Origin: Desulfosporosinus sp. BRH_c37
GTDB taxonomy: Bacteria; Bacillota; Desulfitobacteriia; Desulfitobacteriales; Desulfitobacteriaceae
DNA: 47,219 nucleotides
Assembly (NCBI GenBank): GCA_001516045.1
Contig: LOEW01000166.1
Span: 1-47,219, forward strand
Direction of reading: 5' to 3'
In this document: positions 17,045-25,556 of the stretch, one piece after another
How positions within the stretch are numbered: the stretch's first letter is position 1
How the letters are laid out: every line of letters begins with the position of its first letter
Made by a program: the position numbers and the translations under genes
Notes under the pieces: model-generated
Told to the model about the DNA's origin: nothing
The model's database searches: none
The model's input: the letters and a program-made list of their open reading frames with translations, nothing else

Positions 17045-18303
17045 TTCCTTAGGGTAAGTCTTTGCCTACGTAGTTCTTTTGGAAAATGAATATATCCGAA
17101 ATCTTCTTTCAATAAATGCTCTTGAAAAGCGCTTACATCGACTTCTTGGTCTATGAGTCCAGTGAGAATTCCTGCCCGATCCATGGTATTTAAAGCAATA
17201 TATCCCACAAGCTTTCCGGCGCGCAGAACAATCTTTTTATAGCTTCGTTTAGTCTGATCTTGTTGGACATATTCTTGAAAATCGGGGGCATTAGGTTTGA
17301 TGATACCTGCTGTGAGCATTGGAAGTCCAAAAAAGCCGATGGCGTTCATGGCAAATCCGCTTTGGTATTCGGAACTTCCTCCAGCCATGTTCACCCCAGC
17401 ATTAAAACCCTGCTTATAGGCATTCGGCAGGATCGGTAATACACGGCTCTCTTGATAGATCTTATCATATCCTTCTGAGACGTCACCAGCTGCATAGACA
17501 TCAGTTACACTCGTTGCCATCTGTGGATTAACCAAAATGCCTTGATTTAGCTTAATTGTGGTATCTCGGACAAGATCCAAATTAGGTCTAACTCCGATAG
17601 CTAGGATAACCCGATCACACTCTAACTCTTCTCCATTCTGCAAGCGAACTCCAGTTACCTTGCCCTTCTCGCCTAAAATTTGGGCTACCGTGTTATTTAA
17701 CTTGAATTTTACACCTTGTTCTTCAAGATGATTCTGGACAATTTGAGCCGACTCTTCATCAAGAATGGCGCTTAAGATTCGGGTTGAGAGTTCAGCGACT
17801 GTCACGATCGCTTCTCGCTTAACCAAGGCCTCAGTTGCTTTGAGGCCAATGAGTCCGGCTCCAATGACAACTACTTTGATTCCCGGAAAGAGTTCTTTTC
17901 CCAACTCCTTCACATCGTCCCAGGTTAAAAAAGTCGATACTCCGGAATACTCTCTGCCTGGGATGGGGGGACTGATAGGTTTTCCGCCAGTTGCAATTAA
18001 CAGACGATCATATGGAATCTTTTCCCCTGTAGAAAGTTCGACCTTCTTTTCTTCAAGCTTTAAGGCCTGAATCTCGGTCCCGAGATGAGCTTCCACTTGC
18101 AAGCGTTTATAAAATTCGGAATCTCGGTAATACATTTTCTCTGGTGTGACTTTACCAGAGAGATAATAGGAAATAAGAGGACGGGAATAGGCCGGATACG
18201 GTTCTTTGGAAAAAAGCGTAATTTTTCCTTCTAGGTCTACACTACGGATTCCTTCAACTGTACCGACAGCTGCAGCAGAGTTCCCGACGATCACATAATC
18301 CAT
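17041..18303 (-). CDS. FAD-dependent NAD(P)H oxidoreductase (glutamate synthase partner)
   Basis: The 420 residues form a two-dinucleotide-fold flavoprotein: an FAD-binding start MDYVIVGNSAAA, a second NAD(P) fold with VVIGAGLIGLKATE near residue 150, and the FAD-closing VTDVYAAGDVSEGYD. A longer frame to 18432 exists, but ATG 18303 has a G-rich site (GAGAGGGGGGG) and stands 1 base after the ferredoxin stop, so it is the start. It resembles nitrite-reductase/rubredoxin-reductase type enzymes rather than GltD. In this cluster it probably moves electrons between NAD(P)H and the ferredoxin-type glutamate synthase subunits. Confidence 0.88.
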   Translation of the reverse strand: MDYVIVGNSAAAVGTVEGIRSVDLEGKITLFSKEPYPAYSRPLISYYLSGKVTPEKMYYRDSEFYKRLQVEAHLGTEIQALKLEEKKVELSTGEKIPYDRLLIATGGKPISPPIPGREYSGVSTFLTWDDVKELGKELFPGIKVVVIGAGLIGLKATEALVKREAIVTVAELSTRILSAILDEESAQIVQNHLEEQGVKFKLNNTVAQILGEKGKVTGVRLQNGEELECDRVILAIGVRPNLDLVRDTTIKLNQGILVNPQMATSVTDVYAAGDVSEGYDKIYQESRVLPILPNAYKQGFNAGVNMAGGSSEYQSGFAMNAIGFFGLPMLTAGIIKPNAPDFQEYVQQDQTKRSYKKIVLRAGKLVGYIALNTMDRAGILTGLIDQEVDVSAFQEHLLKEDFGYIHFPKELRRQRLTLRK

Positions 18304-18304
18304 G

Positions 18305-18796
18305 CTACTCCCCCCCCTCTCTAACACTATCCAAAAACTGGAGTGCACGATTAGGACAATTCTGAACGCAAACCGGTACATTTGACGCATTCGCAGCCTC
18401 AAAGTCCTCTGCTCCATTTGAACAAAGGTCACATTTAGAAGCTACTTTGTGACCTTGGTTATCTCTCCGAATCGCACCAAAAGGACAAGCAAGAATACAG
18501 GTCCAACATCCCACACATCGGCTTTCATCATTGCGTACAATTCCCGTAACCGGATCTTTCTGCATGGCTCCGGTGATACATGCCTTGGTACACGGTGCTT
18601 CATCGCAATGCCGACATTGGAGCGCAAACGAAATCGATAAATTGTCTTCGACCAGAATTCTCGGTAAGGGCTTCGTCTTCTGCTTTAAAAAGGCTTTGAC
18701 AATGTCCATTGGATATTCTGAATGGGCTGTCGCACAATACACTTCACAAAGTTTACAGCCCACACATACCTCTTCACGGGCATAAACACGTTTCAT
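18305..18796 (-). CDS. Polyferredoxin-type 4Fe-4S protein (electron transfer subunit)
   Basis: The 163 residues carry cysteines for about four 4Fe-4S clusters in the DmsB/HycB arrangement: CVGCKLCEVYC, CRHCDEAPCTKAC, CVGCWTCILACP, and CDLC with CVQNCP. There is no signal or membrane segment, so it is cytoplasmic. Its stop is 1 base before the FAD oxidoreductase start. Placement inside the glutamate synthase cluster points to electron delivery to the FMN/FeS subunit. Confidence 0.88.
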   Translation of the reverse strand: MKRVYAREEVCVGCKLCEVYCATAHSEYPMDIVKAFLKQKTKPLPRILVEDNLSISFALQCRHCDEAPCTKACITGAMQKDPVTGIVRNDESRCVGCWTCILACPFGAIRRDNQGHKVASKCDLCSNGAEDFEAANASNVPVCVQNCPNRALQFLDSVREGGE

Positions 18797-18883
18797 CCGA
18801 AATCCTCACATCCTCTCTGCTGAGCTGTGGCAAGCTATTGGCCTCAATTTTAGATATGCGCCATTCTAGGTGCGATCGATTAT

Positions 18884-20386
18884 CTACTCACCAGCCGCTA
18901 AGACTCCCAGAATATTTAAATCACGATCCGATAATCCGATTCCCCGAAGCATCAGGCGGTTACCTCGCAAGCTTTCAATAGCATTAATCCCCATGCCACC
19001 AAGGAGTTCTTTAATCTCATGCTCCCAAGCTCTTAAAAGATTCGTGACCCTTTCTGCCCCAATCTCGGGATTCAATCGTTTAACTAATTGTGGATTTTGC
19101 GTAGCGATTCCCCAATTACATTTTCCGGTATAACATTTTTGGCACATATGACAGCCCATGGCGATAAGAGCCGCACTGGCAACATAGACAGCATCGGCAC
19201 CTAACGCAATCGCCTTGACGATATCTGCGCTATTCCGGATACTTCCCCCGACGACGAGTGAGACCTGATTCCGAATTCCTTCTTCGCGCAGACGGTTATC
19301 AACTGCGGCTAGAGCAAGTTCAATTGGAATTCCGACTGAATCACGGGTCCGCAGTGGGGCAGCCCCAGTTCCCCCACGAAAACCATCGATGGCAATGATG
19401 TCAGCACCCGCCCGAGCAATTCCAGAAGCAATCGCGGAGACATTATGCACGGCGGCGATCTTTACAATGACCGGTTTTTCATAGTTCGTTGCTTCCTTTA
19501 AAGAGAAAATTAGTTGGGTTAAATCCTCAATAGAGTAAATATCATGGTGGGGTGCTGGTGAAATAGCATCCGAGCGTTCTGGAATCATCCGGGTACGTGA
19601 TACTTCCGCTCCAACTTTCTCTCCTGGTAAATGCCCGCCAATTCCTGGTTTTGCACCTTGCCCAATTTTTATCTCAATGGCTACACCCGCATTCAAATAC
19701 TCTGTATGAACTCCAAAACGACCGGATGCCACTTGAACAATTGTATTCTTCCCATATCTGTAGAGATCTTCATGGAGACCTCCCTCGCCAGTATTATAGA
19801 AAATCCCCAAGGTTTCTGCAGCTTGAACTAAAGACTTAGCCACATTGAGGCTCACCGAACCGAAGGACATCGCCGAAAACATAATCGGGAGGTCCAGCTC
19901 GATCTGAGGTGGTAGGGGTTCAACAAGCTTCCCATTTTCCACTCGCAGTTGCTCAGGTTTACGGCCCAAAAAGGTTTTTAGTTCCATGGGTTCTCGAAGC
20001 GGATCAATGGAAGGGTTCGTTACTTGGCTGGCGTTAAGCAGTAAGTGGTCCCAATAAATTGGGTAAGGACGATCCGTCCCCATCCCAGTCAACAAGATCC
20101 CTCCGGTTTCCGCTTGTTTGTAGATTGCTCTCATCGTGCTTGCAGTCCAATTCGCATTTTCACGAAATTCAAGTGGAAACTTTCGAATGGAGAGCGCATG
20201 GGTGGGACACATAGTCACACATCGATGACAATTCACACACTGGGCGTCATCTGAGACAACCTTTTCTTCTTCTGCATCCCAATGATGGGCCTCATTCGCA
20301 CATTGTCTTACACAAACCTGACAATTAATGCAGCGATTTATATTTCGTTCAATTAGAAAGTCTGGCGTATTCATACTGAGTGCCAT
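18884..20386 (-). CDS. Ferredoxin-fused FMN-binding glutamate synthase (central GltB domain)
   Basis: The 500 residues start with two 4Fe-4S motifs (C19/C22/C25/C29 and C50/C53/C56/C60) and continue into the FMN-binding barrel of glutamate synthase (about 100-480). Seen there are MSFGSVS, the TGEGGLHED loop, IKIGQGAKPGIGGHLPG, IAIDGFRGGTGAAP, and CHMCQKCYTGKC, which matches the 3Fe-4S cysteine loop. It reduces 2-iminoglutarate to glutamate. The N-terminal ferredoxin domain is typical of archaeal and clostridial stand-alone forms. Its start overlaps the end of the amidotransferase gene by 38 bases; an AAGGGGAG site precedes the ATG. Confidence 0.93.
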   Translation of the reverse strand: MALSMNTPDFLIERNINRCINCQVCVRQCANEAHHWDAEEEKVVSDDAQCVNCHRCVTMCPTHALSIRKFPLEFRENANWTASTMRAIYKQAETGGILLTGMGTDRPYPIYWDHLLLNASQVTNPSIDPLREPMELKTFLGRKPEQLRVENGKLVEPLPPQIELDLPIMFSAMSFGSVSLNVAKSLVQAAETLGIFYNTGEGGLHEDLYRYGKNTIVQVASGRFGVHTEYLNAGVAIEIKIGQGAKPGIGGHLPGEKVGAEVSRTRMIPERSDAISPAPHHDIYSIEDLTQLIFSLKEATNYEKPVIVKIAAVHNVSAIASGIARAGADIIAIDGFRGGTGAAPLRTRDSVGIPIELALAAVDNRLREEGIRNQVSLVVGGSIRNSADIVKAIALGADAVYVASAALIAMGCHMCQKCYTGKCNWGIATQNPQLVKRLNPEIGAERVTNLLRAWEHEIKELLGGMGINAIESLRGNRLMLRGIGLSDRDLNILGVLAAGE

Positions 20387-21479
20387 ACCCTTGTTCTCCC
20401 CTTTTCTCGAGTGTAGCGATCACAGGTTCTCCACCGCGGGGAGCCCAAACCTTTTCAGGCTGAGGACAGACTTCCCTAATAGCAGATTCTTCCGAAGCAA
20501 GATAAAGGAAATCTCCTTTCGTTGCCGCGACCATTGATCGCAATTTGAGTCGGTCATTAAGTGCTATCAAGCCTTGGCTTGACCCAAGAATTATGGAGAA
20601 AGGACCGTTCATTAATAAATTACCATACATGGCACGTACTGCTTTATATAGAATTCGTTTTTCGGGACTCATCCGTTCAATGTCTTTCCAAAATGGTGCC
20701 GCTAAAGTCGCGATCGCCACATCCATCGGCAACTTCTGCTTCCGTACCAAAAAGTCAAAAGCATACGTAATTGCTTCAGTGTCAGTTTGCATAGAGAACT
20801 TATATCCATACATTTCTAAAAAGCGTCGATTCGCTCCATAGGATGAAATTTCGCCATTATGCACGATTGACCAATCGAGCAGGGTAAAAGGGTGTGCTCC
20901 TCCCCACCAACCAGGGGTATTGGTAGGAAATCGTCCGTGTGCAGTCCAGCTATACCCTTTATACTTCTCTAAACAGAAAAACTCTCCGATATCTTCAGGG
21001 TAACCTACCCCTTTAAAGGCTCCCATATTTTTCCCGCTTGAAACCACAAACGCTCCCTTGCATTCGGAATTGATATACATAACGCTACGCACCACAAACT
21101 CATCTTCGTTTTCCTCTTCCAGCAAAAAGCTGGGTTTAGGTCGGGCAAAGTAACGCCAAGCTAGAGGAGGATTTTTAATAGCCCGAGTTTTCCGAGTCGG
21201 GATTTCACCGCTTTCTGCAACATAGAAGAAGCGATTCAGATAATCCTCTGTCAGTTCTTTTCCTTCCGCCCCTTCATAGTACAAGTGAAAAGCATAGAAG
21301 TCTTCATACTCAGGATAAATACCATAGGCGGCAAATCCTCCACCTAAGCCATTGGAACGATCATGCATTAAGGCAATCGACTGAATTATATCTTCTCCGG
21401 AAAAAACCTGTCCGCTACGGTTAATAATCCCGCTGATCGCACACCCTGACGGAATCCGGACTTCACCTTCTCTAAGCAT
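20349..21479 (-). CDS. Class II glutamine amidotransferase domain of glutamate synthase
   Basis: The 376 residues match the glutaminase domain of GltB, split off as a separate gene. The candidate catalytic cysteine is C13 in PSGCAISG; if this is the N-terminal nucleophile, a 12-residue leader must be removed. Other marks are GRFPTNTPGWWGGAHPF, VHNGEISSYGANRRFLE and QTDTEAITYAFDFL, all typical of class II amidotransferases. AGGAGAG precedes the ATG. It is first in the cluster and lies about 140 bases after a leader with terminator and antiterminator hairpins. Confidence 0.92.
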   Translation of the reverse strand: MLREGEVRIPSGCAISGIINRSGQVFSGEDIIQSIALMHDRSNGLGGGFAAYGIYPEYEDFYAFHLYYEGAEGKELTEDYLNRFFYVAESGEIPTRKTRAIKNPPLAWRYFARPKPSFLLEEENEDEFVVRSVMYINSECKGAFVVSSGKNMGAFKGVGYPEDIGEFFCLEKYKGYSWTAHGRFPTNTPGWWGGAHPFTLLDWSIVHNGEISSYGANRRFLEMYGYKFSMQTDTEAITYAFDFLVRKQKLPMDVAIATLAAPFWKDIERMSPEKRILYKAVRAMYGNLLMNGPFSIILGSSQGLIALNDRLKLRSMVAATKGDFLYLASEESAIREVCPQPEKVWAPRGGEPVIATLEKRGEQGYGTQYEYARLSN

Positions 21480-21984
21480 CTTAAGTCTCTCCTTTCGTCT
21501 CCATCACGTATAACTTACCTGTGAAGTTTTGGGTAATCTACCGCTTAACTCCATAGTTATAAAGATCCATCCTCAAAATCTCTTTACCTCTTAATCCCCC
21601 TTCTATTTAACAGAATAAAAAAGACGCACCTAAGAAACTGCACTTATACCAAGTGCAAATTTCTTATGAGCGCCTTTGCTCCTATTCTATTGGTTTCTAC
21701 ATTTAAAGTAACATAGCGGCTGCCTTACATTCAACTGTTTGAGATCAAGTATACAATATTAAATTTTTCAAAGTATCGTTTCCCTCAGTCTCAACATGCT
21801 TCACTTATTTCCTTCCTATTATATATCAACCGTGGATCATATTTCCAGCTTTAATCTCCTTTATTCCCAACTTATAGCATATTTATTACTTATGCCTACA
21901 GTTTGATGAAGGTTATTTATTAAGTGATGCCGAAACGTAAGATATTACCTCTAAATTGGGTACGACTCGAACGGGGACGCTATT
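21480..21984. other. Intergenic region between divergent gltB cluster and GGDEF gene
   Basis: It carries the minus-strand gltB leader (listed separately) and, further out, an A/T-rich part with a TATACT that may be the leader's -10 box. No promoter or ribosome site was recognised for the plus-strand GGDEF gene, and no protein frame was found. Confidence 0.5.
21614..21681 (-). promoter_or_regulatory. Leader attenuator with ANTAR-type hexaloop hairpin upstream of the glutamate synthase cluster
   Basis: On the minus strand a hairpin GAGC-AAAGGC-GCTC (21668-21681) has a six-base loop with A at position 1 and G at position 4, the ANTAR binding rule. Its 3' arm overlaps a large terminator: GGCGC, TAAGAAA and TGCACTT pair with AAGTGCA, TTTCTTA and GCGTC (21623-21674), followed by six T residues. 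Formation of the hexaloop stem would block the base of the terminator. A second canonical hexaloop hairpin is not clear; a weak AATGTA loop lies about 20 bases upstream. The ANTAR gene at 14253-14825 is the natural regulator. Confidence 0.6.
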
Positions 21985-22734
21985 GTGGTCGTCGACGATC
22001 GGCAACTCGTCCGGTATGTGAACCCTGCGGCTGAAGCCATTTTTAACCGAAACGTGCATGAAATCCTGCATAAGACCTTTGACTTTCCAATGGAAGTAGG
22101 ACAGCAGGAGATTACGATCAGATGCGCAGACGGGCAGCGGCTAATTGCCGATATGCGCGTCGTGAACTCCAAGTGGGACGGCGAAAATGTGCGACTGGCT
22201 ACGATTAGAGATATTACCGAAACCGTAATGTTACGGGAACGTTTACGGAAAGAATCTGTTACCGACTCGCTGACAGGACTATACAATCGTCGTGGGTTAA
22301 TGACCCTTGGCGAAAATCAGCTTAAACTGGCTAATCGGTTGAAGAAACGGGTCGTTTGCCTATTTGCTGACCTAGATAAATTCAAGCTAATCAATGATAT
22401 GCATGGTCATGAGGAGGGCGACAAGGTGCTTCGAGACGCTGCTCAAATCCTGAAACAGGTTTTCCGAGAAACAGACCTTATTGCACGGGTAGGAGGCGAT
22501 GAATTTGCTGTTTTGGCACTGATGTCAGGGACGGAATCTCCAGAAGATCTGGTCTCTCGTCTGCAGGAGACTATAGCCCAATATAACGCCAATGGTTTCC
22601 GACCGTATCCCCTGGCTATGAGTATTGGAACCGAACTCAGTGACTTGGAAACGTTTAGTTCAATTCCCAAGTTGATGACTGGGGCGGATAAACGGATGTA
22701 TGAGCAAAAAACAATCAAGATGTGCACGAATTAA
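21985..22734 (+). CDS. PAS-GGDEF diguanylate cyclase, apparently 5'-truncated
   Basis: The 249 residues hold most of a PAS domain (about 1-80) and an intact GGDEF domain (about 90-245) with GGDEF at 170-174 and an RxxD inhibitory site (R161-D164), so the cyclase part looks active. The open frame runs back to a stop at 21952, and the residues before the GTG (GYDSNGDAI) still read as PAS sequence. There is no recognisable ribosome site. The gene therefore seems to have lost its start and any upstream sensor domains, or to start on an unusual codon. The codon choice looks richer in G+C than in the neighbours. Confidence 0.7.
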   Translation: MVVDDRQLVRYVNPAAEAIFNRNVHEILHKTFDFPMEVGQQEITIRCADGQRLIADMRVVNSKWDGENVRLATIRDITETVMLRERLRKESVTDSLTGLYNRRGLMTLGENQLKLANRLKKRVVCLFADLDKFKLINDMHGHEEGDKVLRDAAQILKQVFRETDLIARVGGDEFAVLALMSGTESPEDLVSRLQETIAQYNANGFRPYPLAMSIGTELSDLETFSSIPKLMTGADKRMYEQKTIKMCTN

Positions 22735-22776
22735 GGAAGCGAGGTCAGTCTCAAAATACTAAGGATGTTACTAAAA

Positions 22777-22829
22777 TTGATACTAATAACCCCCCTCTGC
22801 GTAGAGCTTCGGGGGGGTATTAGTATCAA
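22777..22829. terminator. Long hairpin terminator after the GGDEF gene
   Basis: TTGATACTAATAACCCCCC pairs with GGGGGGGTATTAGTATCAA around a loop of about 15 bases. On the plus strand AAATCTTTTTA follows; on the minus strand TTTTAG follows. It could act in both directions. Confidence 0.7.
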
Positions 22830-22966
22830 AAATCTTTTTATAAGTTAATATTAAGAGGAAACACCAGTAAATAGTTATATTTACTAATTATAGAAGGTAT
22901 TCCTCGAAGTACAGTGAATATATAAAAAATTTTTGTTAATAAAAAGATTTAGAGGGAGAAACCAAG

Positions 22967-23011
22967 ATGGATGGAAACAGAATGTCACAATTAGCCAGCC
23001 CGATATTTTAG
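22967..23011 (+). CDS. Possible 14-residue peptide
   Basis: ATG at 22967 has a GAGGGAG site 8 bases upstream and encodes MDGNRMSQLASPIF. It ends before the promoter of the sulfur transporter, so it is not an obvious leader peptide for it. It may be the start of a gene that has been lost. Weak support. Confidence 0.2.
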   Translation: MDGNRMSQLASPIF

Positions 23012-23034
23012 TATCCAAGGTGAGGTTATTTCCC

Positions 23035-23063
23035 TTTACTAAGATTCAACCAATCACTATAAT
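23035..23063 (+). promoter_or_regulatory. Probable promoter of the YeeE/TusA genes
   Basis: TTTACT (23035-23040), a 17-base spacer and perfect TATAAT (23058-23063), about 120 bases before the first start codon. Confidence 0.5.
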
Positions 23064-23182
23064 GTTTAGTAGATACTGATCCCTTGATAAACTAGCTAAT
23101 TATAAATTCCTTGGATGTTTTAATAACAGACAAATATGAATTTTGCCCATTAACTGTTAAAATATCAAAAGAGGGGAGCAAA

Positions 23183-23812
23183 ATGGAAAATAGCACTTTT
23201 CGTTCTCAACGGAAATGGAATATCGGATTTATTCTATTTCTTACATTGCTGCTCGCTCTTCTTTCGCAAATAAGTATCCGTCTAACCCTAATCCTGGTTC
23301 TCGGAATTAGTTTGGGTTTTGTTTTACAAAAGTCCCGTTTTTGTCTTGTGTCTGCTTTACGAGATCCGATATTGATCGGTATGACTCAACTCACTCGGGC
23401 CTTTCTTTTGCTTTTAGGGATTAGCATCCTTGGCTTTGCGTTAGTTTCCTGGGGAGCTGCACAGAGAAATATCCCGCTGAGCCTTAATGTATTTCCCTTC
23501 GGCGTTCATACCGTTGTCGGGGGCCTGTTGTTCGGGATAGGAATGGTGTTGGCTGGCGGATGTTCGACCGGAATTCTAATCCGTATTGGGGAAGGGTTTG
23601 CCATGCAATTGGTAGCTTTTTTCGGTTTAGCTGTGGGCTCTGTTTTAGGAGAACGCTCAGTAAAAAAATGGAGTAGCGCCTTTGGTGAATGGCCGGGGAT
23701 TTTCTTGCCGGATATCTTAGGGTGGGTTCCGACCCTTATTCTAGAGATCATTGCCTTATCCGCCCTATGGCAGTGGGCTAGATGGTGGCAAAAAAAACAA
23801 TTAGGGGAATAG
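23183..23812 (+). CDS. YeeE/YedE-type sulfur (thiosulfate) transporter, N-terminal half
   Basis: The 209 residues have about five or six membrane segments. Characteristic family features are a buried cysteine after a membrane helix (C54 in KSRFCLV) and the GGCSTG motif with C127 in a glycine-rich helix. In the YeeE family such cysteines line a relay for thiosulfate or related sulfur species. Full-length YeeE proteins have two pseudo-symmetric halves; this protein is only the first, and the second is encoded at 24068-24559. The start is ATG 23183 with GAGGGGAG upstream, not the GTG/TTG-initiated extension from 23111. Confidence 0.82.
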   Translation: MENSTFRSQRKWNIGFILFLTLLLALLSQISIRLTLILVLGISLGFVLQKSRFCLVSALRDPILIGMTQLTRAFLLLLGISILGFALVSWGAAQRNIPLSLNVFPFGVHTVVGGLLFGIGMVLAGGCSTGILIRIGEGFAMQLVAFFGLAVGSVLGERSVKKWSSAFGEWPGIFLPDILGWVPTLILEIIALSALWQWARWWQKKQLGE

Positions 23813-23821
23813 GTGACGATT

Positions 23822-24052
23822 ATGACTCGTTTTGCAATGGATATTTGGGGAGAAATGTGTCCAATTCCCCTAATTAAAGCAAAAAAGAAGTTGTTATCCA
23901 TGCAATGTGGAGATATTTTGGTTTTAGAGACTGAACACAGTTGTACCTCAAGAGGGATTGTAGTTTGGGCAAAAGCCAATCGATATACTATTGAAGAGAA
24001 AGAAGTTGCGAATGGAATATGGCATCTTGAACTTACGAAAACGCATGAGTAG
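23822..24052 (+). CDS. TusA-like sulfur carrier protein
   Basis: The 76 residues show the TusA/SirA fold with the carrier cysteine C13 in the CPIP motif. A second cysteine follows in HSCTSR. TusA-like proteins accept sulfur as a persulfide; YeeD/TsuB works with the YeeE transporter. The ATG at 23822 has AGGTGA upstream; a GTG three codons earlier is an alternative. The gene sits between the two transporter halves in one operon, which fits transfer of imported sulfur to this carrier. Confidence 0.88.
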   Translation: MTRFAMDIWGEMCPIPLIKAKKKLLSMQCGDILVLETEHSCTSRGIVVWAKANRYTIEEKEVANGIWHLELTKTHE

Positions 24053-24067
24053 TGAGAGTGAGCAGCA

Positions 24068-24559
24068 ATGAAAAAGACTTTACAGACAATTATCCATGGC
24101 CCTTGGGCTTATTGGGTTGGGGCCATTATTTTAGGTGTACTCAACATCCTTGTGCTAATCGTGAGGCGTCAACCCTGGGGAGTTACTTTAAATATTGAAA
24201 TTTGGACAGAATGGATCGGTGCTAACCTTGGAATACTCAATGACCGAGGTTTTACGTTTCAGGGATTAATGGCTGCCTCAGGAACCTATTTGAACTTGGG
24301 TTTGTTGCTAGGTGCTTTTTGGGCAACCTTAGTCGCGTCGCAGGTTCGCTTTCGGCCGATCCGTGATAAAAAATTCTTTTTTTCTGCTTTGATTGGTGGG
24401 CTACTCATGGGCTACGGAGCACGAATTGCTTATGGTTGCAATGTAGGAGCCCTGTTGAATGGAATTGCTTCTAGTTCTCTTACCGGCTGGATTTTTGCAG
24501 TCGCTGTCTTTTTGGGTGCTTGGCTAGGGTCAAAACTTCTTCTTAAATATTTAATTTAA
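24068..24559 (+). CDS. YeeE/YedE-type sulfur transporter, C-terminal half
   Basis: The 163 residues have about four membrane segments. The family motif is GGLLMGYGARIAYGCNVGAL, with C124 equivalent to a conserved membrane cysteine of YeeE. It starts 15 bases after tusA. Together with the protein at 23183-23812 it supplies the three cysteines of a full transporter (C54, C127, C124), so the two chains probably assemble. Confidence 0.82.
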   Translation: MKKTLQTIIHGPWAYWVGAIILGVLNILVLIVRRQPWGVTLNIEIWTEWIGANLGILNDRGFTFQGLMAASGTYLNLGLLLGAFWATLVASQVRFRPIRDKKFFFSALIGGLLMGYGARIAYGCNVGALLNGIASSSLTGWIFAVAVFLGAWLGSKLLLKYLI

Positions 24560-24583
24560 AGAGACTGTAACGAAACTTAGCCC

Positions 24584-24637
24584 AAAAAGGGGACGTATGG
24601 AAACTAAGTTCAAACTAAGTTTCCATACGTCCCCTTT
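24584..24637. terminator. Bidirectional terminator between the sulfur transporter and LysR genes
   Basis: A stem of about 20 bp (GGGGACGTATGGAAACTAAG with its complement, one mismatch) is flanked by AAAAA on one side and CTTTACA on the other, between convergent genes. Confidence 0.75.
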
Positions 24638-24653
24638 ACATTCGTTCCATTTT

Positions 24654-25556
24654 TCAACAAAGGCAGCTTTCTTCAGGATTCGTGAGGAATTTAATAAACA
24701 GCTTAGCCTTAGTTGTAAGTGGGCGACTATTAGGATAAACAATATTAAAAATCAGAGGCATATCCATGTCGATAATCCTCAGCACTTTAAGCGTTCCTGT
24801 ATACGCTTCTTTGCGAACCGCCAGCAAGGGCATAACCGATCCCCCCAATCCAGCCTCAACGGCAGATTTAATGGCATAAATATTCTTCATCTCAGTAATC
24901 ACATTCAGTTGATTCACAGAATAGCCATGGCGAGCTAAAGCGTTCTCCAAAATCTTCCGTGTGCCTGATCCATCTTCTCTCATAATTAGTGGTTGTTTGA
25001 GGAAGTCTTGAAGGGAAATAACGTCTCCTTCAGCGGGATGCTGAGGAGGGACAATAAGTACTAATTCATCTGAAGTAACATGAATCGCTTTAAGGGTAGA
25101 AGACACCGAGTCTCCTTCTACAACACCGAGATCTACGACATCAGACATAACCATACTCAGAACCTCTTCGGCATTGGCAATATTTAAGCAAAGCTCGACC
25201 TCAGGGTATTGTTCTTTAAACAAATAAATCGAGCAAGGAAGAGAGACATTTCCAATAGTGGTACTTGCACCTATCACCACTTGATTGTTTTCATGCTTAA
25301 ATACAGTTTCAATTTGTTGCTCCATTTCGTCTTGAAGGTCAAGGATCTTTAGTGCATAGTTATAAAAGACTTCGCCAGCCTTGGTAAGCATCACACCCTG
25401 AGGAGTTCGGGTAAGCAATTGCCCTTGGTAGTATTCTTCTAAATTTTTGATATGTGTGCTAACAGCCGGTTGACTCATATGCAACAATTTAGCAGCTTTA
25501 GAAAAACTTTGTTGGCGCGTTACCATACAAAAGATCTTAAGTTGGTTACTATCCAA
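24654..25556 (-). CDS. LysR-family transcriptional regulator
   Basis: The 300 residues have an N-terminal winged helix-turn-helix (about 1-60: FSKAAKLLHMSQPAVSTHIKNLE) and a substrate-binding domain (about 90-295). The sequence resembles the CysL/CbbR side of the family, which often governs sulfur or carbon assimilation. The start is TTG 25556, preceded by GGTGG. It stands between the sulfur transporter genes and the Rieske/cytochrome operon. A 12-bp palindrome with T-N11-A geometry before the rhodanese genes (34164-34194) is a possible target, but that link is inference. Confidence 0.9.
   Translation of the reverse strand: MDSNQLKIFCMVTRQQSFSKAAKLLHMSQPAVSTHIKNLEEYYQGQLLTRTPQGVMLTKAGEVFYNYALKILDLQDEMEQQIETVFKHENNQVVIGASTTIGNVSLPCSIYLFKEQYPEVELCLNIANAEEVLSMVMSDVVDLGVVEGDSVSSTLKAIHVTSDELVLIVPPQHPAEGDVISLQDFLKQPLIMREDGSGTRKILENALARHGYSVNQLNVITEMKNIYAIKSAVEAGLGGSVMPLLAVRKEAYTGTLKVLRIIDMDMPLIFNIVYPNSRPLTTKAKLFIKFLTNPEESCLC

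Larger units (their letters stand above)
22830..23182 (+). other. Intergenic region before the sulfur transporter genes
   Basis: It contains an A/T-rich segment, a 14-codon frame (22967-23011) behind GAGGGAG, and the promoter at 23035-23063. Nothing else was recognised. Confidence 0.5.

Noticed and set aside
18304..18432. Longer start of the FAD oxidoreductase
   Set aside because: It would overlap the ferredoxin gene by over 120 bases; the flavin-fold MDYVIVGN begins at 18303 with a ribosome site.
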